Below are positions 9,394 to 17,857 of a stretch of DNA of 37,158 bases, piece by piece. Position 1 is the stretch's first letter. The number at the start of each line of letters is the position of its first letter. Position numbers and translations under genes: made by a program. The notes under the pieces are model-generated. The model had not been told where the DNA came from. It saw only the letters and a program-made list of their open reading frames with translations, and ran no database searches. Origin of the DNA: Acetobacter fallax (GTDB lineage Bacteria > Pseudomonadota > Alphaproteobacteria > Acetobacterales > Acetobacteraceae). Where the stretch lies: assembly GCF_011516735.1 (NCBI RefSeq), contig NZ_WOSX01000034.1, positions 1-37,158 on the forward strand, given 5' to 3'.

Positions 9394-10379
9394 TGCGCAC
9401 CCTCAATACCGTCGCGCCGCTCATGATCCTGCTGGCGCCGCTAGTGGCCTGCTCCTCATGGAAGCCGCCGGCCATCCGGTACGACGATACGCCCCGGCAG
9501 GCGGTTCTTACGCCTGACCCGCCCAAGCCGGTGCAGGTGGTGACACTGCCCGAGCCCCTGCCGCTGCCGGGGCAGCTCAAGCCGATCCCCTACCGGCATG
9601 CGGCACCGGAACCGACGGATCCGCACCAGCGGGTCGAGCATGCCAATAGTGCGGCGCGGATTCAGCCGACGCGGGCCGGTTATCTCAACGCGATCCAGAT
9701 CTATCCCTTCTCCGAGGGGGCGCTCTATCAGCTTTACGCCGCACCCGGCGAGATCACCGACATCGCTCTGCAGCCGGGCGAAAAGCTGGTCGGTGCCGGC
9801 CCGGTCGCCGCCGGCGATACCGTGCGCTGGATCATCGGCGATACAGAGAGCGGGGCAGGGGCGTCGAAACGCATTCATATCCTGCTCAAACCGACGCGGC
9901 CGGACCTCACCACCAACCTGGTCATCAATACCGACCGCCGGACCTATCATCTGGAGATGCGCTCCGACGAGCGGACCTATATGGCCTCGGTCTCATGGGA
10001 CTATCCGCAGGACCAGATCGTCGCCCTGCGCGGGCAGGATCGGGATTCTGATCTTGGCACTCCGGTCGCGACGGGCGTCGATCTCGATGCGCTGAATTTC
10101 CGCTACCGGATCGAGGGCGACGAGGCGCCGTGGCGGCCGTTGCGGGCCTTCGATGATGGGCGGCAGGTGTTCATCGAGTTTCCGACCGGCATCGCCCAGG
10201 GTGAAATGCCGCCGTTGTGGGTCATCGGCCCGCAAGGGGACGGCCAGTTGGTGAATTACCGGGTGCGCGGCAACCGGATGATCGTCGATCGCCTGTTCGC
10301 GGCAGCCGAATTGCGGCTGGGTGCGAAGCACCAGCAGGTCGTGCGCATCGTCCGCACCGACGGAGCCCGTCGGTCGTGA
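9393..10379 (+). CDS. trbG: Conjugal transfer protein TrbG (VirB9-like lipoprotein)
   Basis: TrbG forms part of the outer-membrane core complex. I chose the ATG overlapping the trbF stop, giving 328 residues. The N terminus is a lipoprotein signal with lipobox LVAC and Cys20 as the lipidation site, followed by a proline-rich linker and the VirB9 domain (for example LQPGEKLVGAGPVAAGDT and TYHLEMRSDERTYMASVSW). The frame is open further upstream but runs antiparallel to nothing and lies inside trbF. A VirB7 partner is not encoded separately, which fits a self-lipidated VirB9. Confidence 0.93.
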   Translation: MRTLNTVAPLMILLAPLVACSSWKPPAIRYDDTPRQAVLTPDPPKPVQVVTLPEPLPLPGQLKPIPYRHAAPEPTDPHQRVEHANSAARIQPTRAGYLNAIQIYPFSEGALYQLYAAPGEITDIALQPGEKLVGAGPVAAGDTVRWIIGDTESGAGASKRIHILLKPTRPDLTTNLVINTDRRTYHLEMRSDERTYMASVSWDYPQDQIVALRGQDRDSDLGTPVATGVDLDALNFRYRIEGDEAPWRPLRAFDDGRQVFIEFPTGIAQGEMPPLWVIGPQGDGQLVNYRVRGNRMIVDRLFAAAELRLGAKHQQVVRIVRTDGARRS

Positions 10380-11536
10380 GCGGGAGCACCGGAGCGGAGG
10401 AGGCGGGTAAACCGATACCTCCCGTCAGGCCGCCGGGCGAGATGCGGTTACGCGTGACGCGACGGCCGGTCACGCGACTGTCGCGCAAGGTGATCATGGG
10501 GCTGACGCTGGTGGCGATGCTCGGCGTCGGGGGTGCGCTCTATGTGGCGCTGAAGCCCGCACCGCGAACGGAGAAGGCCGAACTCTATAATACCGGCAAT
10601 CGCACCACACCGGACGGGCTGGCGAACCTGCCGGGAGACTATACCCACCCGCCACGTCTTGGGCCGCCGTTGCCCGGCGATCTCGGCAGGCCGTTCCTCA
10701 AGGCAGGCGTGGGTGCCCCCGGCATGGCGACACCCGCCGTACCGGCCGATCCCGAGAAGCAGCGCATGGCCCAGGAGCAGGAAGCGGCCCGGGTCAGTCA
10801 TCTCTTCACCCAGACGCAGGTCGGGCGAAACAGCGTCGCCCCGGTGACGGCCGGTGCTACCCCGGTTCCGGCAGCCGGTGCTGCCACCGATCGCAACCAG
10901 GCGTTTCTCGATGGCCCGGTTGACCAGCGCACCGTCAGCGCCGCGCGTCTGACGTCCCCTCCCAGCCCGTATGTAATCCAGGCGGGATCGATCATTTCCG
11001 GCGCGCTGATCACCGGCATCCGCTCCGACCTGCCCGGCGAGGTCACGGCGCAGGTGACGGAGAATGTCTATGACAGCCCGACCGGCCATATCCTGCTGAT
11101 CCCGCAGGGCGCGACGCTGATCGGCCGCTATGACTCCCAGATCTCCTATGGCCAGAAACGGGTACTGCTGGTCTGGACCCGACTGATGCGCGGTGCGAAT
11201 GATTCGATTGTGCTGGAGAACGAGCCGGCTGCCGATGCGGCAGGGTTTGCCGGGTTGCAGGACCAGACCGACAATCACTGGGGCGAGGTGTTCAGGGCTG
11301 CCCTGGTTTCGACCGTGCTGAGCGTGGGTTCCGAAGCCGATATCAGCGGCGGCAATGGCATCGCCCAGGCCCTGCGCACCGGTGGCTCGCAAGGATTTAA
11401 CCAGATCGGCGAACAGATCGTCGGACGCTCACTCAATATCCAGCCCACCAATACGATCCGGCGCGGCTTTCCGGTGCGGGTCATGGTGCATCGTGACCTG
11501 GTTCTTTCCCCTTACAGACAGGAGGCTTCCCGATGA
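10376..11536 (+). CDS. trbI: Conjugal transfer protein TrbI (VirB10-like)
   Basis: TrbI spans inner and outer membranes and gates the channel. The start is most likely the GTG at 10376, whose bases overlap the trbG stop (GTGA), giving 386 residues. There is a short cytoplasmic proline-containing region, one membrane helix at about residues 38-60, a proline-rich periplasmic linker, and the VirB10 domain from about residue 200 (SPYVIQAGSIISGALITG, IPQGATLIGRYDSQISYGQ). The last residues (FPVRVMVHRDLVLSPY) are typical. The stop overlaps the start of the DUF2274 gene. Confidence 0.93.
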   Translation: MSGSTGAEEAGKPIPPVRPPGEMRLRVTRRPVTRLSRKVIMGLTLVAMLGVGGALYVALKPAPRTEKAELYNTGNRTTPDGLANLPGDYTHPPRLGPPLPGDLGRPFLKAGVGAPGMATPAVPADPEKQRMAQEQEAARVSHLFTQTQVGRNSVAPVTAGATPVPAAGAATDRNQAFLDGPVDQRTVSAARLTSPPSPYVIQAGSIISGALITGIRSDLPGEVTAQVTENVYDSPTGHILLIPQGATLIGRYDSQISYGQKRVLLVWTRLMRGANDSIVLENEPAADAAGFAGLQDQTDNHWGEVFRAALVSTVLSVGSEADISGGNGIAQALRTGGSQGFNQIGEQIVGRSLNIQPTNTIRRGFPVRVMVHRDLVLSPYRQEASR

Positions 11537-11751
11537 CAAAGCTCAGGCTTGGGCCGATCGTGGATGACAGGCCGGTTCGGCTCACTGTCGAACTTCCCGC
11601 TGCCGTCCATCGCGATCTGGTTGAATATGGGCGCTTGCTGGCGCGTGAGAGCGGGCAGGCCGAGATCGCAGTAGCGAAGCTGATCTCACCAATGCTCGCT
11701 CGTTTCATGGGGGCGGATAGGGGCTTTCGGAAGCTGCGCGGGGAGAGGTAA
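11533..11751 (+). CDS. DUF2274 family protein
   Basis: This 72-residue basic protein (MTKLRLGPI, RPVRLTVELPAAVHRDLVEY, SPMLARFM) belongs to the DUF2274 family that regularly closes trb operons in Proteobacteria. The LTVELPAAVHRDL part resembles a ribbon-helix-helix strand and helix, so a small DNA-binding role is possible but unproven. It overlaps trbI as ATGA. Its last 47 bp overlap the 3' end of the convergent LysR gene, which marks the edge between the transfer operon and cargo. Confidence 0.85.
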   Translation: MTKLRLGPIVDDRPVRLTVELPAAVHRDLVEYGRLLARESGQAEIAVAKLISPMLARFMGADRGFRKLRGER

Positions 11752-12631
11752 CTCGCCAATAGGGCTTTGCCCGGTCACGCATGAAGGCGACAAATTTTCC
11801 TACGACGGGATCTTCGCTTTCGGCACGCCAGACCAGATTGATCTTGAACCCGGCATCTTCCTCGTCGATTGGGATGAATTTCAGGCCGGGGAGGTTGAGA
11901 GTCGAATAAGTTTGCGCTGCGACAGTGACGCCGTATCCTGCCCGCACGAAGGCGAGCAGGGTCATGTTGCCCGTTTCAAAAATGCGCACATTAATGCCGG
12001 GTAGCCGCGTAGCAAAGAAATCACGACCGATCCTATCTTTTCCCCACGACCATAGAAGCAGATTTTCGTTTTTGAGGTCAGTCCATTGAATTGTTGTTTT
12101 TTCGGCGAGGCGGTGAGTATTTGGCACGGCCGCCATCAAGGGCTCGAAGTAAATTGGAGTATGCGGGTGGTGTTGAGAAAGGGCTAATTCAGGAAGCAAG
12201 GCAACGTCGATATGACGTTCGATCAGTGCGGAATGGAGTGTTCTTTCACCCGGTTCGTGTGGTGTGACACTTATGCCGGGATAGGTTGTCCGCCATTCGA
12301 CGAGCAAACTTGTCAGGACGGCGTTTAGAGGTGGAAGATGAAAACCGAGATGCACCTCTCCGATTTCTCCGAAGGAACTTCGGTCGAGTGTTTCCGTGAG
12401 TGCATTTGTCTCGCGCAGGACGCGACGGACACAGCGTAATGCTATGCGTCCCGCATTCGTAAGTTTAATGCCAGAGGAGGTTCGTTCAAAGAGCGCAACA
12501 CCCAGTTGATCCTCAAGTCGAGCAATTGCTCGGCTGACCGTCGATACTCGCAGTTGAAGGGATGATGCGGCCTTCCCGAAACTTCCAGCTTCAACAGAAG
12601 CCAGAAAATAGCGGAGTTCCGCAGTGCGCAT
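11705..12631 (-). CDS. LysR family transcriptional regulator
   Basis: The 308-residue protein has an N-terminal winged helix-turn-helix (ELRYFLASVEAGSFGKAAS, then VSTVSRAIARLEDQLGVALFER) and a C-terminal LysR substrate-binding domain. The coding sequence is visibly poorer in GC than the neighbouring trb genes, a sign of separate origin. It is convergent with the trb operon and overlaps the DUF2274 gene by 47 bp at the 3' end. It lies downstream of, and on the same strand as, the aldo/keto reductase operon with a 151-bp gap that carries no recognised gene. Its target and inducer are unknown. Confidence 0.9.
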   Translation of the reverse strand: MRTAELRYFLASVEAGSFGKAASSLQLRVSTVSRAIARLEDQLGVALFERTSSGIKLTNAGRIALRCVRRVLRETNALTETLDRSSFGEIGEVHLGFHLPPLNAVLTSLLVEWRTTYPGISVTPHEPGERTLHSALIERHIDVALLPELALSQHHPHTPIYFEPLMAAVPNTHRLAEKTTIQWTDLKNENLLLWSWGKDRIGRDFFATRLPGINVRIFETGNMTLLAFVRAGYGVTVAAQTYSTLNLPGLKFIPIDEEDAGFKINLVWRAESEDPVVGKFVAFMRDRAKPYWRVTSPRAASESPYPPP

Positions 12632-12782
12632 GGTCGTTATGGTCCCTTTCTGCCTCGGTTCCTATTTGTTCCATCCGTGCTTGTCCGACATGTGTTCCAC
12701 GTGGATTGTGTAGATATCGTCCGGCCATGGATTTAAGGCTTCTCTTATGAATTGATACGTCGGGTGATGTGCGACATTGAGG

Positions 12783-13673
12783 TCAAGATGCCGCTTGAAG
12801 CGCCTTGCGTCCCTCCGCGTCCAACACCGCGAAATCTTCCTCAGACAGGGTGATGTCTGCAGTGGCGATATTCTGCTCAAGATGCGCGACCTTCGAGGTC
12901 CCGGGGATTGGCAGCATCACTGGACTGCGCTTCAGGACCCAGGCCAGAGCGATCTGGCTCGGATGCGCACCGTATTTCCCTGCCATGGTGTCCAGGATTG
13001 AGCCCGGCTTCGCGAGGTCACCGGCCGCGAGCGGGAACCACGGTATGAACCCGATGTTCTGCGCCGTGCAGTAATCGAGTACGGCCTCGCTGGTGCGATC
13101 CACGAGATTATAGCGGTTCTGGACGGTCGCCACGTTAAAGAACTTCGAGGCTGCTTTGATGTCGTCCACGGAGACCTCGCTCAGTCCCGCGTGGCGGATC
13201 AGTCCCTGATCGATGAAGGACCGGACCGCCTCGAACTGCTCATCCGCCGGGACTTTGGGATCGATCCGGTGCAACTGCCACAGATCGATCTGCTCGACGC
13301 CGAGATTCCGCAGACTTTTATGCACCTGCTGGAGAAGATATTCCGGTCGTCCGACCGGCTTCCAGATATCTGGCCCCGACCGGGTCAGCCCGCCCTTCGT
13401 GGCGATCACGAGACCTTTGGGATATGGGTGAAGCGCCTCTTTAATCAGCCATTCCGAAACATCCGGCCCGTAGGCGTCCGATGTGTCGATGAAGTTGACG
13501 CCGAGTTCGGGAAGGCGCTTCAGCGTGCGGATGGCCTCGTCGTGATCGGTGGGCGGTCCCCATATGCCTTTGCCCGTGATGCGCATGGCACCGAAACCGA
13601 GCCGATGAACGGCGAGATCGCCGCCGATCGTGAAGGTGCCGGAGCTGGCAGCGTTGGAAGCTGTATCGGTCAT
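12783..13673 (-). CDS. Aldo/keto reductase
   Basis: This 296-residue NADPH-dependent carbonyl reductase of the AKR superfamily has a TIM-barrel pattern. The catalytic tetrad is visible: Asp and Tyr in [10 protein letters not shown], Lys in IATKGG and His in LWQLHRID. The cofactor-binding end shows [14 protein letters not shown]. It is the last gene of a run on the minus strand (SDR 14917-15678, SRPBCC, SDR, AKR), 49 bp after the preceding SDR. Two AGG-rich ribosome-like sites (AAGGA and GAGG) precede the ATG. A role in reducing toxic aldehydes or quinones is inferred from the family. Confidence 0.92.
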   Translation of the reverse strand: MTDTASNAASSGTFTIGGDLAVHRLGFGAMRITGKGIWGPPTDHDEAIRTLKRLPELGVNFIDTSDAYGPDVSEWLIKEALHPYPKGLVIATKGGLTRSGPDIWKPVGRPEYLLQQVHKSLRNLGVEQIDLWQLHRIDPKVPADEQFEAVRSFIDQGLIRHAGLSEVSVDDIKAASKFFNVATVQNRYNLVDRTSEAVLDYCTAQNIGFIPWFPLAAGDLAKPGSILDTMAGKYGAHPSQIALAWVLKRSPVMLPIPGTSKVAHLEQNIATADITLSEEDFAVLDAEGRKALQAAS

Positions 13674-13722
13674 GGTCCTCGGTCCTTATTTCCAGCGGGT
13701 GGTTAAGGGATCAGTCATTTCG

Positions 13723-14436
13723 TCAGGCCGCGAAGCCACCATCGATGTTGTATGCGGCGCCCGTGATGATGCCGGCCTCTGGTCCGGCAAGATACGCGAC
13801 CAGCCCCGCAATCTCCGCGCCTGTGGCATGGCGTTTGATCGCCATGAAGTCGTGCATCACGTCTTTCAGCGGTCCATCGGCAGGGTTCATGTCTGTATCA
13901 GTGGGGCCGGGCTGGACGACATTGACGGTGATGCCGCGCGCTCCGAAATCACGAGCCAGTCCTTTGACCATGCCTTTCAGTGCGGCCTTGCTGGCGCTGT
14001 AGGCTGCAAGGCCAGTCATCGGCATACGGTCGGCATTGGAGGACCCGATGAAGATGATGCGGCCCCCGGCGGGCATGGTCCGGGCAGCAGCAATGGCGGC
14101 ATGGTAAGGCGCATGGATGTTGATACGAAACAGCCGGTCGATGTCATCCGGGGGGATCTCCAGCGGATCGCCCGCGCCAAGAATTCCAGAGTTGACGACC
14201 AGCACGTCGAGAGGACTGAGCGAAGCGATCAGCGCGATGAGAGTGTCCCGGTCGCCACTGTCGGCGCGGAGGGCCTTGCTTCCGGTCTCAGCCGCCAAAA
14301 CTTCGGCATCGTCCGGGGAAGACCAATATGTGAAAAGAACCTTCGCTCCCTCCGAAGCGAAACGGCGCACGATGGCGGCCCCAATCCCGCGGCTGCCGCC
14401 AAGCACGAGGACGGATTTTCCCTCAAAATTGTTCAT
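13723..14436 (-). CDS. SDR family oxidoreductase
   Basis: This 237-residue classical short-chain dehydrogenase/reductase begins at MNNFEGKSVLV; the frame extends upstream, but that part overlaps the SRPBCC gene and lacks homology. The NAD(P) motif is GGSRGIG, the NNAG-like motif is VVNSGIL, and the catalytic residues are Ser in FIGSSN and Tyr-Lys in AAYSASKAA. The C-terminal end NIDGGF is typical. It follows the SRPBCC gene by 14 bp with an AGGAAA ribosome site. The SDR-SRPBCC-SDR-AKR order suggests that one operon handles one class of carbonyl compound. Confidence 0.93.
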   Translation of the reverse strand: MNNFEGKSVLVLGGSRGIGAAIVRRFASEGAKVLFTYWSSPDDAEVLAAETGSKALRADSGDRDTLIALIASLSPLDVLVVNSGILGAGDPLEIPPDDIDRLFRINIHAPYHAAIAAARTMPAGGRIIFIGSSNADRMPMTGLAAYSASKAALKGMVKGLARDFGARGITVNVVQPGPTDTDMNPADGPLKDVMHDFMAIKRHATGAEIAGLVAYLAGPEAGIITGAAYNIDGGFAA

Positions 14437-14450
14437 GACGGCATTTCCTG

Positions 14451-14885
14451 CTACGCCAAGATTTCTGCCAGCCTGTCGAATGCTGGCTGATAGATACCTG
14501 TCGGCATCCTGGCCTCCATACTGGCGGCATGTTCGAGGGGCGCTTCGAACTCTCCCCGCCACTGAATGAACGTGCGGTCACCATCCGTTATGGGAAGAAG
14601 GCTGATTGTCGACCGATAATTACTGATCGGCAGGGCGGACTCGATAATCGAGAACGTCACCGCATGATCCACGTCGGATAATGCGAGAAGCTGTTCCCGG
14701 ATCACACCAACGTCGCCCATTTCAAGACGGCGGATCGCGCCCACCCGGTCGCCGGGCTCATCGCCCTCGATCACGCAGCTTTTCACATCTGGCAGCCAAT
14801 TCCCAAGAGCGCCGAAATCGCGGATCAGCCCCCAGACGGACGAAACGGAGGCAGGAAGAACGCTGCTGGCCATCACATGGATCAT
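14451..14885 (-). CDS. SRPBCC family (polyketide cyclase/START-like) protein
   Basis: The 144-residue product shows the SRPBCC ligand-pocket pattern: a start with ASSVLPASVSSVWGLIRDF, then a Trp-Leu-Pro turn (NWLPDVKSCVIEGD), VGAIRRLEMGD, and a late strand FIQWRGEFEA. Such proteins bind hydrophobic ligands and are annotated as polyketide cyclase or MxaD/START-like. No catalytic residue can be named. An AGGAG ribosome site precedes the ATG at 14885; a second in-frame ATG lies at 14873. It sits inside the SDR/AKR operon, so it may present a hydrophobic substrate to these reductases (inference). Confidence 0.85.
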   Translation of the reverse strand: MIHVMASSVLPASVSSVWGLIRDFGALGNWLPDVKSCVIEGDEPGDRVGAIRRLEMGDVGVIREQLLALSDVDHAVTFSIIESALPISNYRSTISLLPITDGDRTFIQWRGEFEAPLEHAASMEARMPTGIYQPAFDRLAEILA

Positions 14886-14916
14886 AATGCGGCTCCTGTT
14901 CGTGTCTGTCCGGCCA

Positions 14917-15678
14917 TCATAGCGACTGCCCTCCCGTCACTTCGATGCGTTGACCGTTCACCCAGAGCATGTCGTCAGAAAGAAGAGCACGGACAGCGGC
15001 TCCGATGTCATCGGGTTGCCCGACACGTCCCAGCGGCGTGATGTCTGCAAGGCTTTTGTTTACCGTGGCATCGTCACGGACCAGCCCACCGCCAAAATCC
15101 GATGCGACCGCGCCAGGTGCGACGGCATTGACGGTAATCCCCCGCTCACCCAGTTCCTTCGCCATGTAGAGCGAAATGACCTCGGTTGCGGCTTTCATGG
15201 CCGAATAGGGACCATGATCCGTCAGATAAAAGCGGGTCGCGGCAGAGGTGATGTTGAGAATACGGCCGCCATCGCGAAGCAGTGGCAGGAGCGCCACGGT
15301 CAGCAGGTAAGGGCCCTTGAAGTGGATGTTGTACTGATTGTCGAGTTGTTCGGAAGTGGCGGCATCGAAGCGCGTGTGAATGATGTTGCCGGCGTTCTGG
15401 ACAACATAATTTAGTCCCTGCAGCCCGAACTCGTTTGCGAGAAGGGCTTTCACCCGCTGAGCAAAATCCGTGAACGACGTATGGTTCGCGATGTCCAGTT
15501 GCAGCATACGCAACTTCGCTTTTTCATGGCTGAGGGCGATTTCGGCAGCTTTCGCCTCATCTTCATTGGTATGATAAGTGCCGACCACATTAATGCCAGC
15601 ATCCGTCAGATGCCTCGCGATACTGTAGCCGATGCCGCGATTGGCACCCGTGATAAGGGCGATTTTGGGTGTGTTCAT
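14917..15678 (-). CDS. SDR family oxidoreductase
   Basis: This 253-residue classical SDR starts at MNTPKIALITG with AAGGAG 8-13 bases upstream; the frame is open for 70 more codons, but these cross the promoter. The cofactor motif is TGANRGIG, NAG is in VVQNAGN, and catalytic Ser, Tyr and Lys lie in NITSAATRF and PYSAMKAA. The C-terminal WVNGQRIEVTGG is standard. It is the first gene of the four-gene reductase operon. Its promoter carries a 13-bp palindrome that is probably the operator of the adjacent TetR regulator. Confidence 0.93.
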   Translation of the reverse strand: MNTPKIALITGANRGIGYSIARHLTDAGINVVGTYHTNEDEAKAAEIALSHEKAKLRMLQLDIANHTSFTDFAQRVKALLANEFGLQGLNYVVQNAGNIIHTRFDAATSEQLDNQYNIHFKGPYLLTVALLPLLRDGGRILNITSAATRFYLTDHGPYSAMKAATEVISLYMAKELGERGITVNAVAPGAVASDFGGGLVRDDATVNKSLADITPLGRVGQPDDIGAAVRALLSDDMLWVNGQRIEVTGGQSL

Positions 15679-15739
15679 AAACGGACTCCTTGCGGAAAGA
15701 TGGCGTCCTATTCGGAAACCAAACTTCCGTATCACCCGA

Positions 15740-15779
15740 TCCATAATATGGACATGAAACGACGTCAAGGAATTATGGA
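15740..15779 (-). promoter_or_regulatory. Promoter of the reductase operon with TetR operator candidate
   Basis: Reading the minus strand, TTGACG (15763-15768) and TATGGA (15740-15745) are separated by 17 bp and resemble -35 and -10 boxes. A 13-bp palindrome TCCATAATATGGA (15740-15752, symmetric apart from the centre base) sits on the -10 box. A further half site TATGGA lies at 15774-15779. The same TCCATA half site recurs at the tetR and MFS promoters, so repression by the neighbouring TetR protein is likely. Confidence 0.55.
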
Positions 15780-15815
15780 CCGAACGATATGAAAGTTGGG
15801 GGTTTTTGTAGAAGG

Positions 15816-16472
15816 CTACAGCCTGACCCCCGTGTTTTCGGTGTTTTTTTGTCGATTTTTGAGAGGTTTGACCGTGTTGATATCCCACAACGTAAGGAGG
15901 GAGGTGATAGCAGCATCCAGAGTGTCAACAGTCATTCCATCCCGCGCTTCGCATGTCATGCCATGAAAAAAAGTAGCGAGAATATTGGGCAGGATATCTG
16001 TTGACGGGGAGGCCTTCAATTCATTTCTGGCTATGGCGCGCTCCACGCAGGCCTTAATACCAGCTCGCGTGCGTTGTCGTTCTGCTGCGAGAAGGGCTTG
16101 GACAGGTTCGTTCTCGGGTGAGCAATTGCTGGCGCCGGACACGACCAGACAGCCGGTCGGATGCGTACGGGCCGCCTGCATGCGCGCCGAGCCGCGCAAT
16201 GTCCGTTCGATGGCCTCACGTGGCGGCAGGCTTTCATCCCATAAGGGGGCCATGACCTGACCATACGTTGCCAGATAATGCTGCACGACTTCCCGGAAAA
16301 GGGCTTCCTTAGAACCGAACGCGGCATAGAAACTCGCGGGCGAGATATGGCCCATGCTGGCCTTGAGCTGGGTCAGGGACGTCGGTTCATAACCCTGCGC
16401 CCAGAAAAGCGCCGTGGCGGCGTCGATCGCCTTGTCGCGGTCAAACTCACGGGGACGGCCAGTCCGCGCCAT
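15816..16472 (-). CDS. TetR/AcrR family transcriptional regulator
   Basis: The 218-residue protein has an N-terminal TetR helix-turn-helix (RDKAIDAATALFWAQGYEPTS, then ISPASFYAAFGSKEALF) and a helical ligand-binding domain with two cysteines in GCLVVSGASNCS. It resembles the regulators often found beside SDR genes and MFS pumps. An AAAGGAG ribosome site precedes the ATG. It is divergent from the MFS gene and lies upstream of the reductase operon on the same strand. Shared TCCATA sites at all three promoters suggest that it represses itself, the pump and the reductases until a ligand binds. Confidence 0.92.
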   Translation of the reverse strand: MARTGRPREFDRDKAIDAATALFWAQGYEPTSLTQLKASMGHISPASFYAAFGSKEALFREVVQHYLATYGQVMAPLWDESLPPREAIERTLRGSARMQAARTHPTGCLVVSGASNCSPENEPVQALLAAERQRTRAGIKACVERAIARNELKASPSTDILPNILATFFHGMTCEARDGMTVDTLDAAITSLLTLWDINTVKPLKNRQKNTENTGVRL

Positions 16473-16495
16473 GTTAGTGCTCCTTTGAAAAGACT

Positions 16496-16567
16496 TCCAT
16501 ATTAATCGATCCAGAAATTATTGCCAAGATTTTACGGTCCGCATATATATGTATCATTCGTTCCATA
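16496..16567. promoter_or_regulatory. Divergent tetR/MFS promoters with shared half sites
   Basis: For the MFS gene on the plus strand, TTGCCA (16521-16526) and TATATA (16544-16549) are 17 bp apart. For tetR on the minus strand, TTGGCA (16522-16527) and TAATAT (16499-16504) are also 17 bp apart. The two -35 boxes therefore overlap almost completely and the promoters lie back to back. TCCATA half sites occur at 16496-16501, over the tetR -10, and at 16562-16567, just past the expected MFS transcription start. Box matches are by eye. Confidence 0.55.
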
Positions 16568-16580
16568 TATTGAGTAGCTC

Positions 16581-17795
16581 ATGACACCGACCATCGTACC
16601 CTCCGCGAAAAAAACCGACGAGTGCTTGCCTGTTTCCGGTCTGCTCGCGCTGGCCATGACCGGCTTCATCTGCATTATGACAGAAACTTTGCCGGCGGGT
16701 CTTTTGCCCGAGATCGGTGCTGGTCTGCATGTTTCCCCGGCATTCGCTGGGCAGATGGTGACGGCCTATGCCATCGGTTCGCTGAGTGCGGCGATCCCGC
16801 TGACGCTCGCCACACAGCGATGGCGGCGCAAGAGGGTTCTGCTGCTGGCGATCATCGGCTTCGTGGTGTTCAATTCCATCACCGCGTTTTCGACGCATTA
16901 CGGCGCGACTCTCATGGCCCGCTACGGAGCGGGTGCGGCGGCGGGTCTCGCCTGGGCGTTGCTGGCCGGCTACGCGCGCAGGATGGTAACGCGCGCTCAG
17001 CAGGGGCAAGCGCTTGCGATTGCCATGGTAGGCACACCAATCGCGCTTTCTCTGGGGGTTCCCTCAGGCACATGGCTGGGGGCTGTTGTCGGCTGGCGCC
17101 TTACGTTCTGGATCATGTCGGGTCTGACAGTGCTTTTGATTGCGTGGGTTTTGGCAAAGGTTCCTGATTTTCCGGGCGCTGCACATCACGAGCGTCTGCC
17201 ATTCCGGCATGTTCTGGGCATGCCGGGTGTGAAGCCCGTTCTGGGGGTCGTGATGGCGTGGATGCTCGCGCACAATGTTCTTTACACCTACATCGTGCCG
17301 TTCGTGACACTGGCCGGGCTGGCGGAACAGGCGGATCGCATTCTGCTGCTTTTCGGGATCGCCGCGCTTGCCGGCATCTGGCTGACCAGCCGCACGGTCG
17401 ACCATGCCCTGCGCCTGTCCGTCCTGCTCAGTCTGGCCATATTCGCAGTCGTGGCAGGTGCTTTTGCCATCGGATCAGCCTCGCCGACTGTGATCGTGAT
17501 TGGTGTCACGATATGGGGTCTGACATTCGGCGGGGCCGCGACCTTGCTCCAGACCGCGCTCGCCGATGCGGCCGGCGATGGCGCGGACGTCGCGCTGTCG
17601 ATGAATGTCGTGGCGTGGAACAGTGCCATAGCCGGAGGTGGCCTTCTGGGTGGTGTGTTGTTCGATACATGGGGCGCGGCGTCGTTCCCATGGGCCGTGA
17701 TGGTGCTCGTCGCCGTCGGTTTCCTGATCGCATGGACAGCGCGATCGCATGGATTTCGATCTGGCCACCGACTCAAGCAGGGGGGGCAGTCATGA
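16581..17795 (+). CDS. MFS transporter (AraJ/DHA1-like efflux)
   Basis: This 404-residue protein has about 12 membrane segments and begins with the conserved ALAMTGFICIMTETLPAGLLP stretch typical of the sugar-efflux/AraJ/NepI group of drug:H+ antiporters. The loop after TM2 carries the QRWRRKR basic motif A equivalent. Such pumps export small molecules such as sugars, nucleosides or drugs; the substrate here is unknown. It is divergent from tetR and has its own promoter. No strong ribosome site is visible before the ATG. The following 62 bp to the convergent gene show no terminator. Confidence 0.9.
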   Translation: MTPTIVPSAKKTDECLPVSGLLALAMTGFICIMTETLPAGLLPEIGAGLHVSPAFAGQMVTAYAIGSLSAAIPLTLATQRWRRKRVLLLAIIGFVVFNSITAFSTHYGATLMARYGAGAAAGLAWALLAGYARRMVTRAQQGQALAIAMVGTPIALSLGVPSGTWLGAVVGWRLTFWIMSGLTVLLIAWVLAKVPDFPGAAHHERLPFRHVLGMPGVKPVLGVVMAWMLAHNVLYTYIVPFVTLAGLAEQADRILLLFGIAALAGIWLTSRTVDHALRLSVLLSLAIFAVVAGAFAIGSASPTVIVIGVTIWGLTFGGAATLLQTALADAAGDGADVALSMNVVAWNSAIAGGGLLGGVLFDTWGAASFPWAVMVLVAVGFLIAWTARSHGFRSGHRLKQGGQS

Positions 17796-17857
17796 TGCAG
17801 GTTAACTAAAGTTGCAGACAGCTCTGCTCCCGCGAGCCAAAATGCATATGCCAAATA

